This document shows, piece after piece, positions 1 through 12,394 of a stretch of DNA of 64,000 nt. A model generated the notes under the pieces. It made no database searches. It was not told the DNA's origin and saw only the letters and a list, made by a program, of their open reading frames with translations. The position numbers and the translations under genes are program-made. The stretch lies in contig JAKJHU010000026.1 in NCBI GenBank assembly GCA_022316685.1, forward strand, positions 4,774,501-4,838,500, read 5' to 3'. Every line of letters begins with the position of its first letter. The stretch's first letter is position 1. The stretch comes from Progne subis subis (taxonomy: Eukaryota > Chordata > Aves > Passeriformes > Hirundinidae).

Positions 1-748
1 TCGACAAAGGGCAACAGTCCAGTGCTTAGAAGTAAAAATAAGAAAATTAAATACGTTTTTCTGCTGGGAAAAAAAAAAAGCCAAAAAAACCCAAACCCAA
101 ATATATTGCATTATCCCAAAGAGTATAATCTTCCTGCACAAAACTAAAATGCATTTTTTATTATTTTGACTGTGCAACAATAACATTTACTTTTCAAATT
201 GAAAACACTTACTGCAGCACTTTTACATTCCGTGCTTTATTTTTAAAATTTTCTCTTGTCAAAACTGGAACTATATATTTGACAAAAGAAATAAAATCAA
301 TCTTATTTGTGTCTCAAAAGCTTCTTGAGGTTACAAAGGCCAGTACATGAGGAATACCATGATGAAAATTTAAGACTTAATGGATAAATTGCAAACACAA
401 GAGATGCTAGAATACATTTTGCTTTCTTTCAAAGTAAGGAATTAATAAGAGAAATAGTCCCTGTTTACCAAATTCTTACTGCAGGACTCACCAAAAGACA
501 GCACAACCAAAAAGGCCAGAAAACTTTCAAGCTTTGAAAGATAAAATTGGACACTTACTGAGATTTTAAGAAGATGAAAAATTGCAAAAGAAAACCCGAC
601 AGAAACTGTAAAGACAAGTAACTATTTTAAATGTCTAATCTTTTCATACACATTCCTTGATATTTTCTCTTCTGCTACTGCTTTAGTTTTCCTTTTTAGA
701 GTATAAGAAACAGAGGCAAAATGAAAGAGGCATGCACAGACTCAAAAA

Positions 749-779
<31 letters not shown>

Positions 780-2619
780 GAATTAAACTTAGCTTAGGAT
801 TATGTGAAGTAGGAAATTTTGTAAGATGAGAAATTCTTTCTTTTTTAATTTTTTAGACCTGAATTGTCTTTCACTTGTTTAATGAAAGGTAAATATGACT
901 GATTACTTTTGTGAAAAACTTCTATCTGAAATGGTATAGCTTGCTAAACTAAGTTAAATCATGTGAAACTAAAGAAAATTATTTTAGAAATGAGGAAAAC
1001 ATTTTTGAAAACTCCTTTTCATTTCAGACTTTTTGAAAGTACTTTCAGATATAAAATACCACTTAGAATTCAAAAACCTCGAAATTAAAATAGTCAATAA
1101 TGAAGAAAGTCTACTGAGCTCAAATTAATATCTATATGTATGATTTCATTTCATATAGTATTTTGAAATGTTATCTTTCTGTAAATCTCACTTTATTTGT
1201 AATTAAAGAAAAAAACAAATTGAAACACAGATTCCTTCCCTTTTGGAATGATCAGCTTTTTAGATCAATTCTAAATTAAAATCAGTAACAACTGTAAAAC
1301 AAAATTTGTTTTAAAGGGGTTTTCTAAACAGAAAATGAAAAAAAAAAAAAAGAACAAAAACTTATTTTCCATATTTTCCATACAATGAAGCATTCTAAGG
1401 TAAGACCTCTCATAAAAACAGTATGTTGCAGTGTTGTATCACAATTGTTTTCCATTTCTTTTTAATAACAGAAACTCTAGAAATCTTTATTAAAAAAAAA
1501 AAAAAAAAAAGAAGAAAAAAGAAAAAAGGAAATAAACCAAAGTACAGCAGTAGCCCTGCATTCTGAAACCACTGCTGTCATAAATTGAGTACAATTGTTG
1601 GAGGTACAAAGAGAAGAGAAAAAGAGATTACAAGATGCCATCCTGTAAAGCAGACACAGAAGACTATTAAAGTAATTTTCAACATAAAACACAAGACAGA
1701 AGTCTGCCCAGATGGTTTACCATTTCATAGTAGCAGAGAGGTAAAATCTATGTCCCCATGATGGGCAGTGACCTTATGGGTTGTAGACTACAGAAATCCA
1801 GCTGTTACAAGCAGAGGGGATTCATCCACAGAAAGAGTTATGCAAAGGAGGCTGCAGTGTTCCTGGAAGCTAGTAGGAAGAGCAAGGACTCAGAGGTAAA
1901 GATTTTGAAGTCAGCCTTTACTTATGTTCACATGATTGAATATTATAACCCAGCAGTTCTAAATAATTCTCCCCATAAAATGACAGCTTAATTCTATAAA
2001 ATCAGCATAATTTTCATCTATCAAATGCTAAGTTTTGACAAGAAAGGCTTATTTGCATGAATTTCCATCCTTGTGTTATCACAAAATTTCCTAGCAGGTG
2101 TGTACTCTTGCAGCTGCTCAAGCTCTCAAGGCTTGCAAACCAACCTCCGTGGAGCCTGTAAACTTGGTTTTCCTTTCTTCAGCCACTTTTGTCACTTGTA
2201 TTCTCCTCCCACTTTTCCCCATTACACACAGTAACAGAAAGTCCTTGCTTTGAGTCAAAGGCCACAAAATCAATTAAGATTTCTCTCTTGGCAAACCACT
2301 ACTCCCCGTACTCTGGTGCTTCTGATTTAGGAAAGGAAAATAATAAGGATAATTAGGTTAAACAGATTAACATTTCATTCAAAAAAATCCAAACTGAAAA
2401 ATGCTTAACATATTTTAATCTTTATTGTGTTTAATGTTGGGTTTTTGGAGTGTTTCTTTGTGGGGTTTTTTTGTTTGTTTGTTTTTGTTTGTTTGTTTGT
2501 TTGTTTTTTGTTCTGTTTTTTGTTCTGTTTTTGTTTTGGTTTTTTTTGTTGTTGTTGTTTTGTTTTTTGGTTTTTGTTTTTGTTTTAAATAAATACTGTA
2601 AATACTGTGTACTATTTTG
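1..2619. other. Unique AT-rich non-coding DNA with A-runs and a GTTT-rich tract
   Basis: No gene or recognisable transposon is visible. Simple sequence includes an A24 run at 744-767 followed by GA9, an A19 run at 1492-1510, and a G/T-rich tract at about 2456-2590 built of GTTT and GTTTTT units. Short open frames (for example 1758-1991 on plus) have no recognisable motif and are of chance length. This is background intergenic or intronic sequence. Confidence 0.6.
2456..2590. repeat. GTTT/GTTTTT-rich simple repeat
   Basis: About 135 bases made almost only of T with single G spacers (GTTT, GTTTTT and GTT units). It lies immediately upstream of the 5' end of the CR1 fragment at 2620. Open frames on both strands here (F/L/V-rich on plus, N/K/Q-rich on minus) come only from the repeat. 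Confidence 0.85.
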
Positions 2620-3133
2620 TCCCACAGGGCTCTGGCTTAAGACTGATGTTCTTTAATATCTTCATGACTGACATAGACAGTGAGATCAAGAGCACCCTCA
2701 GCAAGCTTGCAGATTAAACCAAGCTGAGTGATGCAGTTGACACAGTTGACACCTGAAGCATGGGATGCCATCCAGAGGGACCTGACCAAACCTGAGAACT
2801 GTGATGACAAGAAACTCATGAGGTTCAACAAGGTCAAGGGCAAGGTGCTGCACCTGGGTCAGGGCAATCGCAGAAATGACTGAAAAATAACTAATTGAAA
2901 GCAGGCCTTCAGAGAAGGACTTAGAGGTTCTTGTGGACAGAAAGATGGACATGAGCCAACAGTGTGTGCTTGCAGCCCAGAACGCCAATCATATCCTGCA
3001 GTGTGGTCAGCTAGGCAAGGGAGGAGATTCTGCCCCTCTGCTCTGCTCTGGTGAGACCACACCTGGAGTGCTGCATCCAGCTCTGGGCTCCCCCCAGCAC
3101 AAGGAGGGAATAGCTAGACCTGTCGGAGAGAGT

Positions 3134-3139
3134 CCAGAG
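3134..3139. repeat. Target-site duplication, left copy (CCAGAG)
   Basis: This matches CCAGAG at 3418-3423 on the other side of the LTR. Removing the insert plus one copy restores a continuous CR1 sequence. Confidence 0.7.
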
Positions 3140-3417
3140 TGTAGCAACACATAGCTACAGAGTCCATAATGTTCAGGGAGGTTGCAGCTGCTAGCACCAA
3201 CAGAGATGGGTCTCTGTTTTGTTAAGCTCAAGAAGCCATTTTATTACCCCTGAAGACCAGGAGGGGGACAGAGACGAAAGACCAGGCAAAGGCAGGGTCC
3301 TGGGGTTTTTATAGGGAATGGTAGGGGTGGAGTTTAGGGCTTGGGTCAAGGGAGGAGTTAAGACAAAGAGGTTCCTGCCCTTAAGTTCCCGCCTCCTTAG
3401 AACGGTAGCACTTCATA
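3140..3417 (-). mobile_element. Solo LTR of an avian endogenous retrovirus, nested in CR1
   Basis: A 278 bp insertion that cleanly breaks CR1 homology (GAGAGAGTCCAGAG before it, GGAAGTCATGAAG after it). The 6 bp direct repeat CCAGAG occurs at 3134-3139 and 3418-3423, fitting a 6 bp target duplication. Read on the minus strand it has LTR architecture: a TATA-like CTATAAAAACC at about 3308-3318, a pyrimidine-rich stretch downstream, a poly(A) signal AATAAAA at about 3237-3243, and a terminus GTTGCTACA. The minus-strand start reads TATGAAG, two bases off a canonical TG. No internal retroviral genes flank it, so it is a solo LTR left by recombination. Family name not assigned. Confidence 0.75.
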
Positions 3418-3829
3418 CCAGAGGAAGTCATGAAGATGATCAGAAGGCTGAAGTGTCTCTCCTATGAAGACAAGCTGAGCGAGTTGGGGTTGTTCGGACT
3501 GGAGAAGAGCAGGCTCCAGAGAATCCTTATTTGTAGCTTTTCAGTATTTAAAGGGACCTTATAGGAAAGATCTAGAGCAACTTTTTACATTGGTAGACAA
3601 GACAAGGAGGAAAGATTTTAAAGATTTAGATTGGATGTTAGGAAGAATTTTATATTTTTTTTTTTACTCAAAGGGTAGTGAGGCACTAGCAGAGGTCCCC
3701 ATTCCTGGAATTTCTCAAGGCCAGGTTGGACAGGTTGGTCTACTGGCAGATGGCAAAGGGGTGTGAATCAAATTATTCTTAGTCTCCCTTCCAACCCAAA
3801 ACATTCTGTATGATGCTGTGAGTCTGTGA

Positions 3830-5127
3830 ATAGTTTTGAAAGAAAAAGGGAAAGAGATTTTTTTATTTATTTATAAAAGAAAAGAGATTTTATGTTTAAA
3901 TTATCAGATCAAATGTCCAAAAATATTTTAAAGTCCATTACACCTATTCATATATATATTTTAATTGTTCTTTTGAATAAGGTGATGCAGTCAAATTCTA
4001 GCTGAGTTAGCAGATTGCTTTCCATTTCCATCAAGAGAAAATCCACAATTCCACATTTTATTCAATTAAACATTATCTGCTTGCAGATAATATGAAATCT
4101 GTCAAGATAAGGATTTGGTTGCCTATTTCAAGCTGAGAGATTTACATTGGGATGAATAAAGGAGACTGTTAGAGAGCTGAGTACATCCTAAGCTATTTTT
4201 CATTCCTGACAGACTTACATGACCAAGTAGTTTTGGTGAGGTGAAGGGTTGGGGTGTTCATTTGGTTTTGTCAATTTTTGTTTGGTTTAGTTTTGTTGGT
4301 TTTTTGTTGTTTGCTTTTTTTTAATCGCAAATGTAGTAACATCCCTGTAAGAATGTTTACCATTTCAGGGCTGCATAAATTACAGGTTCCTTAGCAAGGT
4401 CTGCTCTTGGCATCATTTAGTTTTCACAAACTGAAGCATGGCAGGATACTTGCACGCCATCTTTATTCAACAGACAAAGGCAGGCTTCTTGAGCACAGTC
4501 TAGGATGAAAAGCATGATCACTTAGCCTGACGTGATTTACACTCGCTCATTCTGATTGCAACAATAGAGCAGATTTGCCCTCTTGAATAGAACAGCTTAA
4601 ACAAGTTCTTCACCCTGTTTAGACTTATTTTATCCAATACAGTCTAAGGTTAAAGCTGTGATTTGACATTATTATATTGGCATTAAGGGTTTTTTTTTGC
4701 TGTCTCTACAAAAACATGCATGAAAATTATAATAACTATTCACACCTTCAAATATTCATACCTAAAAATTTTGAAAAATTACTACAAAATTATTATTGCA
4801 CTATAATACTGTTGGTACTCTGAATCATTTAAGTCAGTCATTAAAAGCAATTTCTTCACAGTATGTCATCTGTGCTTTATTTCATTCAGAGGGCATCCTT
4901 TGACATCTGTATACCTACTGGGATTCTGAAATCTTCTGTAAGATCATTTTACTACAAAAAAAGACTCACATGGATACAACCAGCCTGCCACCAAGCTGAC
5001 AGCAGACTTTTAGTCAGTCACAATTCTCTCTACATCTATCTCCAACATTTTCAGAAGGAAAAATTCAACTCTTTAATGGGTTGCATGAGAACAATTACTA
5101 TTTTGAGACTCTGTATGAGATAATCAG
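3830..5127. other. Unique AT-rich non-coding DNA
   Basis: No repeat family, gene or RNA was recognised. There are short A/T and TTTTG runs around 4260-4325. An 86-codon open frame at 4863-5123 has no motif and codon use like its surroundings; I regard it as chance. Confidence 0.5.
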
Positions 5128-5460
5128 CTCTTTTCCTTAGGAGGAGGGTACGTGTGATTAACATATGTCACCCCAGAGAGCTGGTCTGGAAGGGCTGACC
5201 TTGCGCCGCTTTGTGATTCCTTGAGCAGAACCCTGACAGGACACTTACCCATCACCATTAATAATCTGAGAAAGCCAGGCTCCTGGGTGGAAAACAAGAT
5301 TAAAGATGGTTACAGAGTTCCTCATGAGTTATTAGCTGTTAGCCTGATGTAAACATGACTAACGGATAATGGAATTAGCTTGGCTGAGCAGAAATCACCT
5401 GGAGGATCTAAACACTTTTTCTTCCACCCTAAAATATTTCATAGAGGAAGAAAAAGGGTA
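5128..5460. promoter_or_regulatory. Possible conserved non-coding element (by composition only)
   Basis: This stretch lacks simple repeats, is less AT-rich than its flanks, and holds several homeodomain-type cores: GATTAAC near 5155, ATTAATAATC near 5256, GATTAAAG near 5300, GTTATTAG near 5327 and GGATAATGGAATTAG near 5364. That composition is typical of developmental enhancers, but it is also possible by chance. Conservation cannot be assessed from one sequence, so this is a low-confidence suggestion. Confidence 0.2.
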
Positions 5461-6285
5461 AGGAGAGTTTGAATGTCACTTTAACAGCCTGGGTGGGTTA
5501 CTGCATTGCTTGAAACAGAATCCTCTCAAGGAGGCAGATATGCTTTTTGCCTTTTCGTAGATAACATAAAGCTTTGAAGAAAATAAAATTAATATGGGGA
5601 ACAAGACAAACAGTTAGAAAATGTTTATTTTGCTGTTCTTTTCCGGTGTATTAATGAGCCTTTTTTTTTTTTTTTTCCCCCCTAACTCCATTTAACTCTA
5701 TAAACAGCAACCGACTTGACACTTCATTGTTAAGCAAGCACAAAGCAAACTTAATTTGGGATGCAGAAAACTTTCCTGCAGGACTTGACAAGCAATCTTA
5801 TCCTAATCAGTGATCAGACTTTAAAAATAAAAAAGGATAAATTATTCTGTATTTCAAATACACAGATAGACACCGAGACAAACACCAAAAGCAAGGCATT
5901 GTTGCAGATTTTTATCAATGTAACTGACACAAAAATCTGCTTAGACTTATTAAAGAGACTAGAAACACACAGCTGAAAAGTGCAGCATTCACACATCCTG
6001 CAAGAGCAACCCATCGCCCCCCCAAAAAAAACCAAAACAGAAACAAAAACAAAACAAAACAAACAACAACAACAACAAAACAAACAAACAAACAAAAAAA
6101 AAAAAAAACAGGAGAAAAAAAAGAAAAAGAAAAGGCAAACATCATGAAAAAAACCAGAGGACTGGGTACTAATGAAAAATGGAAAATTTTTTGCATCCAC
6201 CTAAGGCATAAAATCAACATGTCAGTTTATAATTAATTTCTTTGAGTCTTCTGTCTCCCTTATAGTTTTCTAAAGCTTATCAAGG

Positions 6286-6316
<31 letters not shown>

Positions 6317-9300
6317 TCAGTATACATCAGTTCCACCTGAAATGAACTCAAGTCTCTAATGTCCTGAAAAACTGATACTTGACTTTCTTCATTCTTATAC
6401 TACAAAGATTGAAAACACATGGTGGTGCACATTACATTTCAGTAATTTTATCAAGAATTTGGGGAAAATTTACTTCTAGGATATATTGCAGTTGCAGTTC
6501 TGGGAACGCTTCTTATAAAGCCTAAATTTCCTGTGACTCCTTTGGTCACTGTAGATATCATATTTTAGAACGGTCAGTGTTTCTTCTATTCAGAACAGCT
6601 GCAAAACTCTGTGGCATGTGAGCACACATTGCCCTGGGTAAACAGCATGACATTCCTTTGTCCTTATGGACCATTTTTCCTAGTGGTGCTTTTGGTTCTG
6701 CCCATTTGTCTGTTCAAAAGCATGTGTTTGCTCATGCCACAAGATTATTTTTCAGTTCAGAAGCTGAAACACTGGAAACTATCTTTTCTGAGCTTTAGAG
6801 TCAACCAGGAAAAAGACAAGAAAAAAGAGAAAAGAGAAGGGAAGAAGGAGTGAGAAAAGGTAAAAATCTTCTTCTTCTAAAACCCCTTGTCAATAGACAG
6901 GTAACTAAAACTTAATTCTTTGACCTTCATAATATGAAGGCCTTCTGCATCCACTACAAGTATAATAAAGGAGAATTTTTCTGCTATCAGTTTACAGTTG
7001 AGTAAACCAAACTTGATAAGACTCCATTGAGTTTTGCATTGGAAGGAGACATTTGTAACACTTTTCAATGTTTCACATGTTGAATTTGCTAACCATTCTT
7101 TTCTGTGTGGTATGATGTCCTTCCATGCATTTCCTCAAAATGCTGTTCTTTAAAAACAGGTCAACAACACCTGTCATATAATATTTTTCCATTTTAAATT
7201 AAACACTCCGTTTCCCCTGCATCTAACATACTTAACATGCACCTTCAGAAAATACTGGCACAAATGAATTTCTACTTTAACATTTACAGCTACAGTGTTA
7301 ATCTTCCTACAATTTTTCTTAACTTTAATCCTGAATTTAAAAAACAAACAAACAACAAAAAAACCCCGACGCAGTTCTTACAACTTTATTGCAAGAAAAC
7401 CAAGAAAAATATACATTACCATGCAACAAAAATTGGTTTTTATTTTTTTTCCCCATCCTATTTGGGAAGAAAAAATATTTTAAAAAACCCTACTTTTGTG
7501 GAAATAAGAAATAATAAAGAGTTTATAATGTAGCAGCATTGTTATTTGTAGCAGAATTTGATGGTGTTGAACAAAAAGTACATAAAGCTTTTAAACATTA
7601 AAGAAAAAGTGTATTTAGTACAAAAAGCATTGCTTTCATAATCTTCTAGAGACCAAAAAACCTAAATACTGATACAAGTAATAATGAGTATTGTATATAC
7701 TAGGACTGTTCATTTATACATCCATATATATCATACAAATAAATGCTTCAGAGTGTAGCACGTTACTTTCTAGGCACTATTGAATAAAACATCTTGAAAG
7801 ATCCTCAAAGAATATGAATACCAGCAACTGTATTTCACAAAGAAGGAACTGAATATAGAGAAAAGGGATCTGAAAAAATCCACTTAGGCAAACAGAGCTG
7901 GGATTTGAACTAAATCCAATGTGTCTTCAACATTGGCTTAGTCCTTCTTGGCTGTAAGGGATAGATTGAAATGCCAAATGGTTCTTATGTAAAAGGTTGT
8001 ACCACTTTTAAAAACTGTATTCTGAGAATGCAAAATTCATTTAATCGGTTTCCATGTTACTTAAGAGCTACGTGACTTGGCACAGCAATTGCTTTCCTTG
8101 GCTTCCAAGATTACTCTTTTAAGAGTGACTTTTCGATGCCTTCATGTTGTAGTAAGTCACATGTACAGAGCATGCAACATGCATTGGTTTTACAATCTAT
8201 CACACATGTAATCTTGAAGTGCCCACAGTTAATAAAAAAGAGAGCATCCAAACCACAATCAGTTTCGGTGTGCTCCATGAGAGCACAAAAAGATGGGGTT
8301 TTGATGAAGGAAAGCCATCTAAGGGGATAAAAGAAAAAAATATTAAGAGGAATGACAAAAGAAAAAAAAAAAAAACAAAAAACAAAACCTATGCTTCATT
8401 GAGATTTTTCAGGTTGATTTCAATCTTTGGAAAATGTACACCAATTTATTTGCTGAGTTATAATTTGTGGCTGATCTGGATTGCATAGTGCTCAAAGGGA
8501 AGTTATTCTGTGTAAAAAAGAATAAGAAACTTGATTACTCAAGTGCACTGTGTCGTGAATACTATTGATCTCTCTCCTACAGAGAGTGGGGAAGATCCTC
8601 TCTAAAACCTTTGTTTATAACAATTACATCTTAGTGGCACTGCATGCAATTTTCTGCTTTTGCTTAATATATGCTGTTCTTTTGCTCTATAGCACCTTGC
8701 TGAAATGTACAATTATTTTCAAGATGAATTGATCATATTTTTAGTGTTACATATCCATGATAGTAAGCATCAAATTTGAATTTGTCTTCTACACATTGAT
8801 GAAAATTTGGTTTTCTTATTCAATTCATAAACTATCTACACTTAAGCTTAAGCTGACCTTACATTCTACATATTCTAAGCACATGAAAATTACTGTCACT
8901 GTAGGACATGAAAGAAAGATGAAAGACTCCAAGTATTTCAGAAGGCAAAGAGTATAGAAAAAGCTTTATTGTTTAATTCTTTTCCTCTTTTTTTAAGGTG
9001 TTCTGATACAGAACTTAACATTATTGGTAAATAGGAATGACACCTCTCTAATCCCATTGGTTGAACTAGAGAAACAGCAAAATACCACCTGGAGAAAGAT
9101 TGTTTTGGTAAAGAATAGTTGTTTTGCCAAGATTGTTTTGATAAGAGGCTTTCTGGAGAACTTTTCCCTTAGGGGAAAGAGTTAGCACTTCAAGCAGGTT
9201 AAAATCTCTTCAGACTTAGAAATGTCAGGCCCACAATGATCACTAGGACATATATACAGCTGAAAGAAAACACAAAAGTATTTATAGGCGCCAAAGTAAG

Positions 9301-9326
9301 TTTCTTGGTTTTCACACCTGTTTTTC
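5461..9326. other. Unique AT-rich non-coding DNA with A-rich tracts
   Basis: Holds a C-then-A-rich tract at about 6019-6125 (CAAA/CAA units), an A26 run at 6286-6311, an A/G-rich purine stretch at about 6780-6860 and several short A-runs. The 128-codon minus frame at 5814-6200 is mostly F/C/V codons from the A-rich tract. No coding exon, RNA gene or transposon was recognised up to the start of the repeat at 9327. Confidence 0.5.
6286..6311. repeat. Poly(A) run, A26
   Basis: An uninterrupted run of 26 A. The preceding sequence shows no retrotransposon 3' end that I recognise, so it is listed as a simple repeat rather than as the tail of a retrocopy. Confidence 0.9.
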
Positions 9327-10420
9327 TGAGCGCCTTTCCCTTGCCAGAGCTGCAGCTCGGCAGTGCTGGCCACGTGCTCGGACCGTGGCAGAAGGGGCCA
9401 AAACATGGCCCAGCTTAATCACCGCTGGCAGCAGAGAAAGCAAGCCTGCAGCTTCATAACAACTCTGAGCTGAGCCACCCTGGATGAGACCGAGGGGTGG
9501 AGAAAAAGACATCTACCAGCTTCCTCCATCAGCACAGCTTTGCATTTGCTTCAGCTTATGCGGCCTCACATGCTTGCACATGGCCCTTGCAAACCCAGGT
9601 GAATTTAACCCTTTCCTAACAACATGGAAATTTTAAAGCACAATTTTTCCTTGAGAGAAAGAAGAGAGAAAACAGAGGGTATGTAGAACAGACACCGAAT
9701 GAAGTCAGTGGATTAGAAGTGAAAGAACTAATAATATTGGAATAGGACTGAAGAAGTGGACATTTTTTAAACAGACTTCTCTAAGGTAAAAGATGGAGAA
9801 ATGGACTGTTCTTTGTAGCATCTTGGTGTTGTTGGGCAGAATGCTATTCTAATCAAAATTGAGAACTGAAGTAATTGAGATTTATTTGGGAACTTTAAAG
9901 CCCCCACTCCTGGGTTAAAAGTAGGTCTCACCCTTTGAGACAAAGATGATTTTAGACTAGAAATATTTGTAAATAGTACCCCAGATACACTGAGAAGCTT
10001 TGCTGATAGAACATCACAGTTTGCAAAAACTCTGGGCAGCTTGTGTGACATTGGGAGCACTGGACTATTTTGTCTTGTGGCAAATGTCTTCATAAAAAAA
10101 AAAAAACCTTAGAGAGATTCTTCTCCTAAAGTAATGAGTGATTATGTCTACATAGTGAGACTGACTGAGAATCCCAAGTTGTGTCTTTCTATGTTGTTTA
10201 ATAAGAAACTTAATAGTTTGTAAGAGGAGAGAAGTGTGTTTTAAAGTGTCATTCTGTTTTAGTTTAGATTTTGTTTTTCTCAACTTTTTTTTTTTTTTTT
10301 CATTCTTTTAATGTATGTTAATAAAACTATTTTTGTTCATTTTTAAGCTTAAGCCTGCTTTTTTTTTTTTCTCCTAATCTTTCCCACCCACAAAAAGAGA
10401 ATAAATACTAAAACCCGTAC
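9327..10420 (+). mobile_element. Interspersed repeat 'A', copy 1 (~1.1 kb, probably ERV/LTR-derived)
   Basis: This segment matches 22700-23815 almost throughout on the same strand. Shared blocks in order: CTGCAGCTCGGCAGTGCTGG (9351 and 22735), ATGGCCCAGCTTAATCACCG, GATGAGACCGAGGGGTGG, CTTTCCTAACAACATGG, CAGACTTCTCTAAGGTAAAA, GACATTGGGAGCACTGGACT, AAGCTTAAGCCTG, and a 3' AGAATAAATACTAAA. Similarity looks like roughly 85-90% by eye (not computed). Several AATAAA motifs lie near the 3' end. Copy 1 lacks the GC-rich 5' extension and the 3' extension seen around copy 2. No long open frame with known motifs is present. A non-autonomous or LTR part of an endogenous retrovirus is my inference; the family is not named. 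Confidence 0.7.
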
Positions 10421-11860
10421 ACCGATGAAGGTGGTGGTTAATTTTGAGCAATAATTTCCTGTCTTCTTTGCGTCAGCCTTTCAAAGCACTCAGATTTTTA
10501 TAATGTATTGTTATCTAACTGGGCATGTCCAGAACAGATGTTAAATTAAGGTGATATTATAATAAATATTATAATAAAATATAACTGTTTAGTGCTTTTT
10601 TTTTTTTTCTTTTTTAAATTAGGAGTCAGCTAGCAACACACTTTCCATTACCAGCAGAAGACAGAGCCCAACAAATGCAGTACATCTTTCCTCATATTGC
10701 TCATGCTGTCCTAGAATGTGATTATTTCAGATTTATTGGCAATCTGTCATTTGCTAATTCAGTATATGACAATACAAGAGAGCAGCTGAAAATTCTTCAA
10801 GGCTCTCCTTCCTTTCAGGTTGCCAGATTTCTTTTTACACTTCTTTGATTCTCTGCTTGTAAGATAAAGAAAAGCCTCTACCTTTTCTTTTATGAGAATT
10901 CATTATAGTGATTCTTCTGTACCATGGATGGAAGTGAAAATGTTTCCAGCAAGCTGGCAAGGAATATTTTTTTACAAATTTAAGACAATCACTGTTCCTT
11001 TGGAAGGAAGGAGTGTTACAATTGCTGACTGAGAGGCATTATTTGATTTAATAACCACCACTTTAGGCTCTGTAATCTATAGCTTGCACTGTTGGCCTAT
11101 GCAATGGGCTTTCACAGCTTGTTCTATTTCCTTGTGCAGCTGAGCTTCATATATATAGGTCAATTTTTTTTTCCCCAAGTCAAGTAACTTTCATGCACTG
11201 TTAGAAAATATGTTTTTCTGCAATGACACAGAGTCACAAGTCTGCCACCTTTGTTTAAAACTTAGTTTGTAATAACAGTGACATATGGGGTAACTTGAAA
11301 GGGGATGTATATAAATTCCCAGGCTTGAATGACTTAATGACTTAACTACAACCTGCATGCCCAGTTGCTGCTGGACTACACTGTACTGAATGACAGATCT
11401 GTAATCAATCTGCTGTCTTTCCTCCATGAACATCTAAAAAGTTGTAGAGTGGTCTCTACGATTTGTGCAAAATATAACAATAGGAAAGATCTTTTCACTA
11501 AGCTACTAGTGGAAAGATCAATAACAGTCAGTTCAAGCAATCCTTAATAACCTTTTATAAAATTATATTTCTATACTTTCTCATGATCCTTGCTGAAACA
11601 TCTTTCTTATTTTGAAAATGGGTTGGTTTTTTTTCAGCTTTTGCTCACATTTTAATTACCAAAGCAGACTTTTTTTTTTTCAACGTTGTTACTGCAAAAT
11701 AACAGGCAAAATATGCGCATCACTATCCTAGTTGGAAGAATCAGTAGACACATCTGGAGGTTTGCTTTCAATAAAAGTATTTCAGGGCTTCACCTCTCTA
11801 TAGAAACTCCTTCATTTTCTCAAAATACTGGAAGCTATATTTCATGCATATCCTAGAGTT
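10421..11860. other. Unique AT-rich non-coding DNA
   Basis: T-runs at about 10588-10612, an A/T palindromic stretch ATATTATAATAAATATTATA near 10554, and otherwise non-repetitive sequence. No gene or transposon was recognised. Confidence 0.5.
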
Positions 11861-11930
11861 AAAAAAAAAAAAAAAAAAAAAAAAAAAGTGGGGGGGGGGG
11901 GGGGGGGGTTGGGGTGGGGGTGGGGGCAGC
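11861..11930. repeat. A27 run joined to a G19-containing G-rich tract
   Basis: A27 at 11861-11887, then GT, then G19 at 11890-11908, then TTGGGGTGGGGGTGGGGG. The plus strand has at least four runs of four or more G separated by one or two T, so it satisfies the G-quadruplex pattern. The proline-rich minus-strand frames across it are artefacts. Confidence 0.9.
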
Positions 11931-12251
11931 ATGTGGCGAAGGGAGGGATTTCCCCTGTATTTGCCAAACCAGGGATGTGTTGTACCCATACACTGCTAAA
12001 GCACATATTTTCAGAATGGACAAGATGGTCTTCTGTGTCTTTACATACATTTTTACATTTGCTTTGATTACTCTTTTCCTTATTACTTTCTCCTCTATTC
12101 TCCCTAGTTATTTTCTTATTTATTATTTTCCCTTATTGTGTTTCTTATGCTCTAAATTTTTTAGCTCTTTCTGCTCAGAAACTCTAGTAATTTTTCTTCA
12201 TTTATTTCTTTGCCTGAGTTTAAATGTCCAGTATCTCCTATATGATAACAC

Positions 12252-12394
12252 ACATCCATGGAAGTGTTCAAGATCTGGTTGATGTGGCTCTGAACAACCT
12301 GGTTTAGTAGAAGATGTCCCCGCAAATGACAGGGAGTTTGGAAAAAGATGATCTTCCAGATTCCTTCTAACCCAAGCCATTCTATGACTATGGT
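12252..12394 (+). mobile_element. CR1 LINE 3' end (short, old)
   Basis: About 140 bp matching the CR1 3' untranslated end: CATGGAAGTGTTCAAGATCT at 12256-12275, GGCTCTGAACAACCTGGTTTAG-like sequence from 12285, then CCTTCTAACCCAAGCCATTC and TATGACTATG as the degenerate octamer tail. Everything 5' of this is missing, consistent with abortive reverse transcription. Non-coding. Confidence 0.8.

Larger units (their letters stand above)
2620..3829 (+). mobile_element. CR1 LINE fragment (old, 5'-truncated), interrupted at 3140-3417
   Basis: A decayed 3' part of a CR1 non-LTR retrotransposon on the plus strand. The reverse-transcriptase part is recognisable at about 2640-2710 (F-N-I-F, then the stretch corresponding to CTLSKLAD). 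It is followed by the conserved block around 2820-2870 (MRFNKVKGKVLHL-like) and the 'cysteine-glutamine-alanine' block at about 2950-3060. After the insertion, the C-terminal and 3' UTR portions run from 3424, ending with the CR1-typical CTTCCAACCCAAAACATTCT at about 3787-3806 and a degenerate octamer tail. Stops and frameshifts are frequent, so no protein is made. CR1 elements are usually 5'-truncated with no poly(A) tail, as here. Family assignment is confident; subfamily is not. Confidence 0.85.

Noticed and set aside
5814..6220. 128- and 101-codon minus frames rich in F, C and V
   Set aside because: Produced by the CAAA/A-rich tract at 6019-6125.
11859..12050. Proline-rich minus-strand frames
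   Set aside because: Translation of the poly(C) side of the A27/G19 junction.
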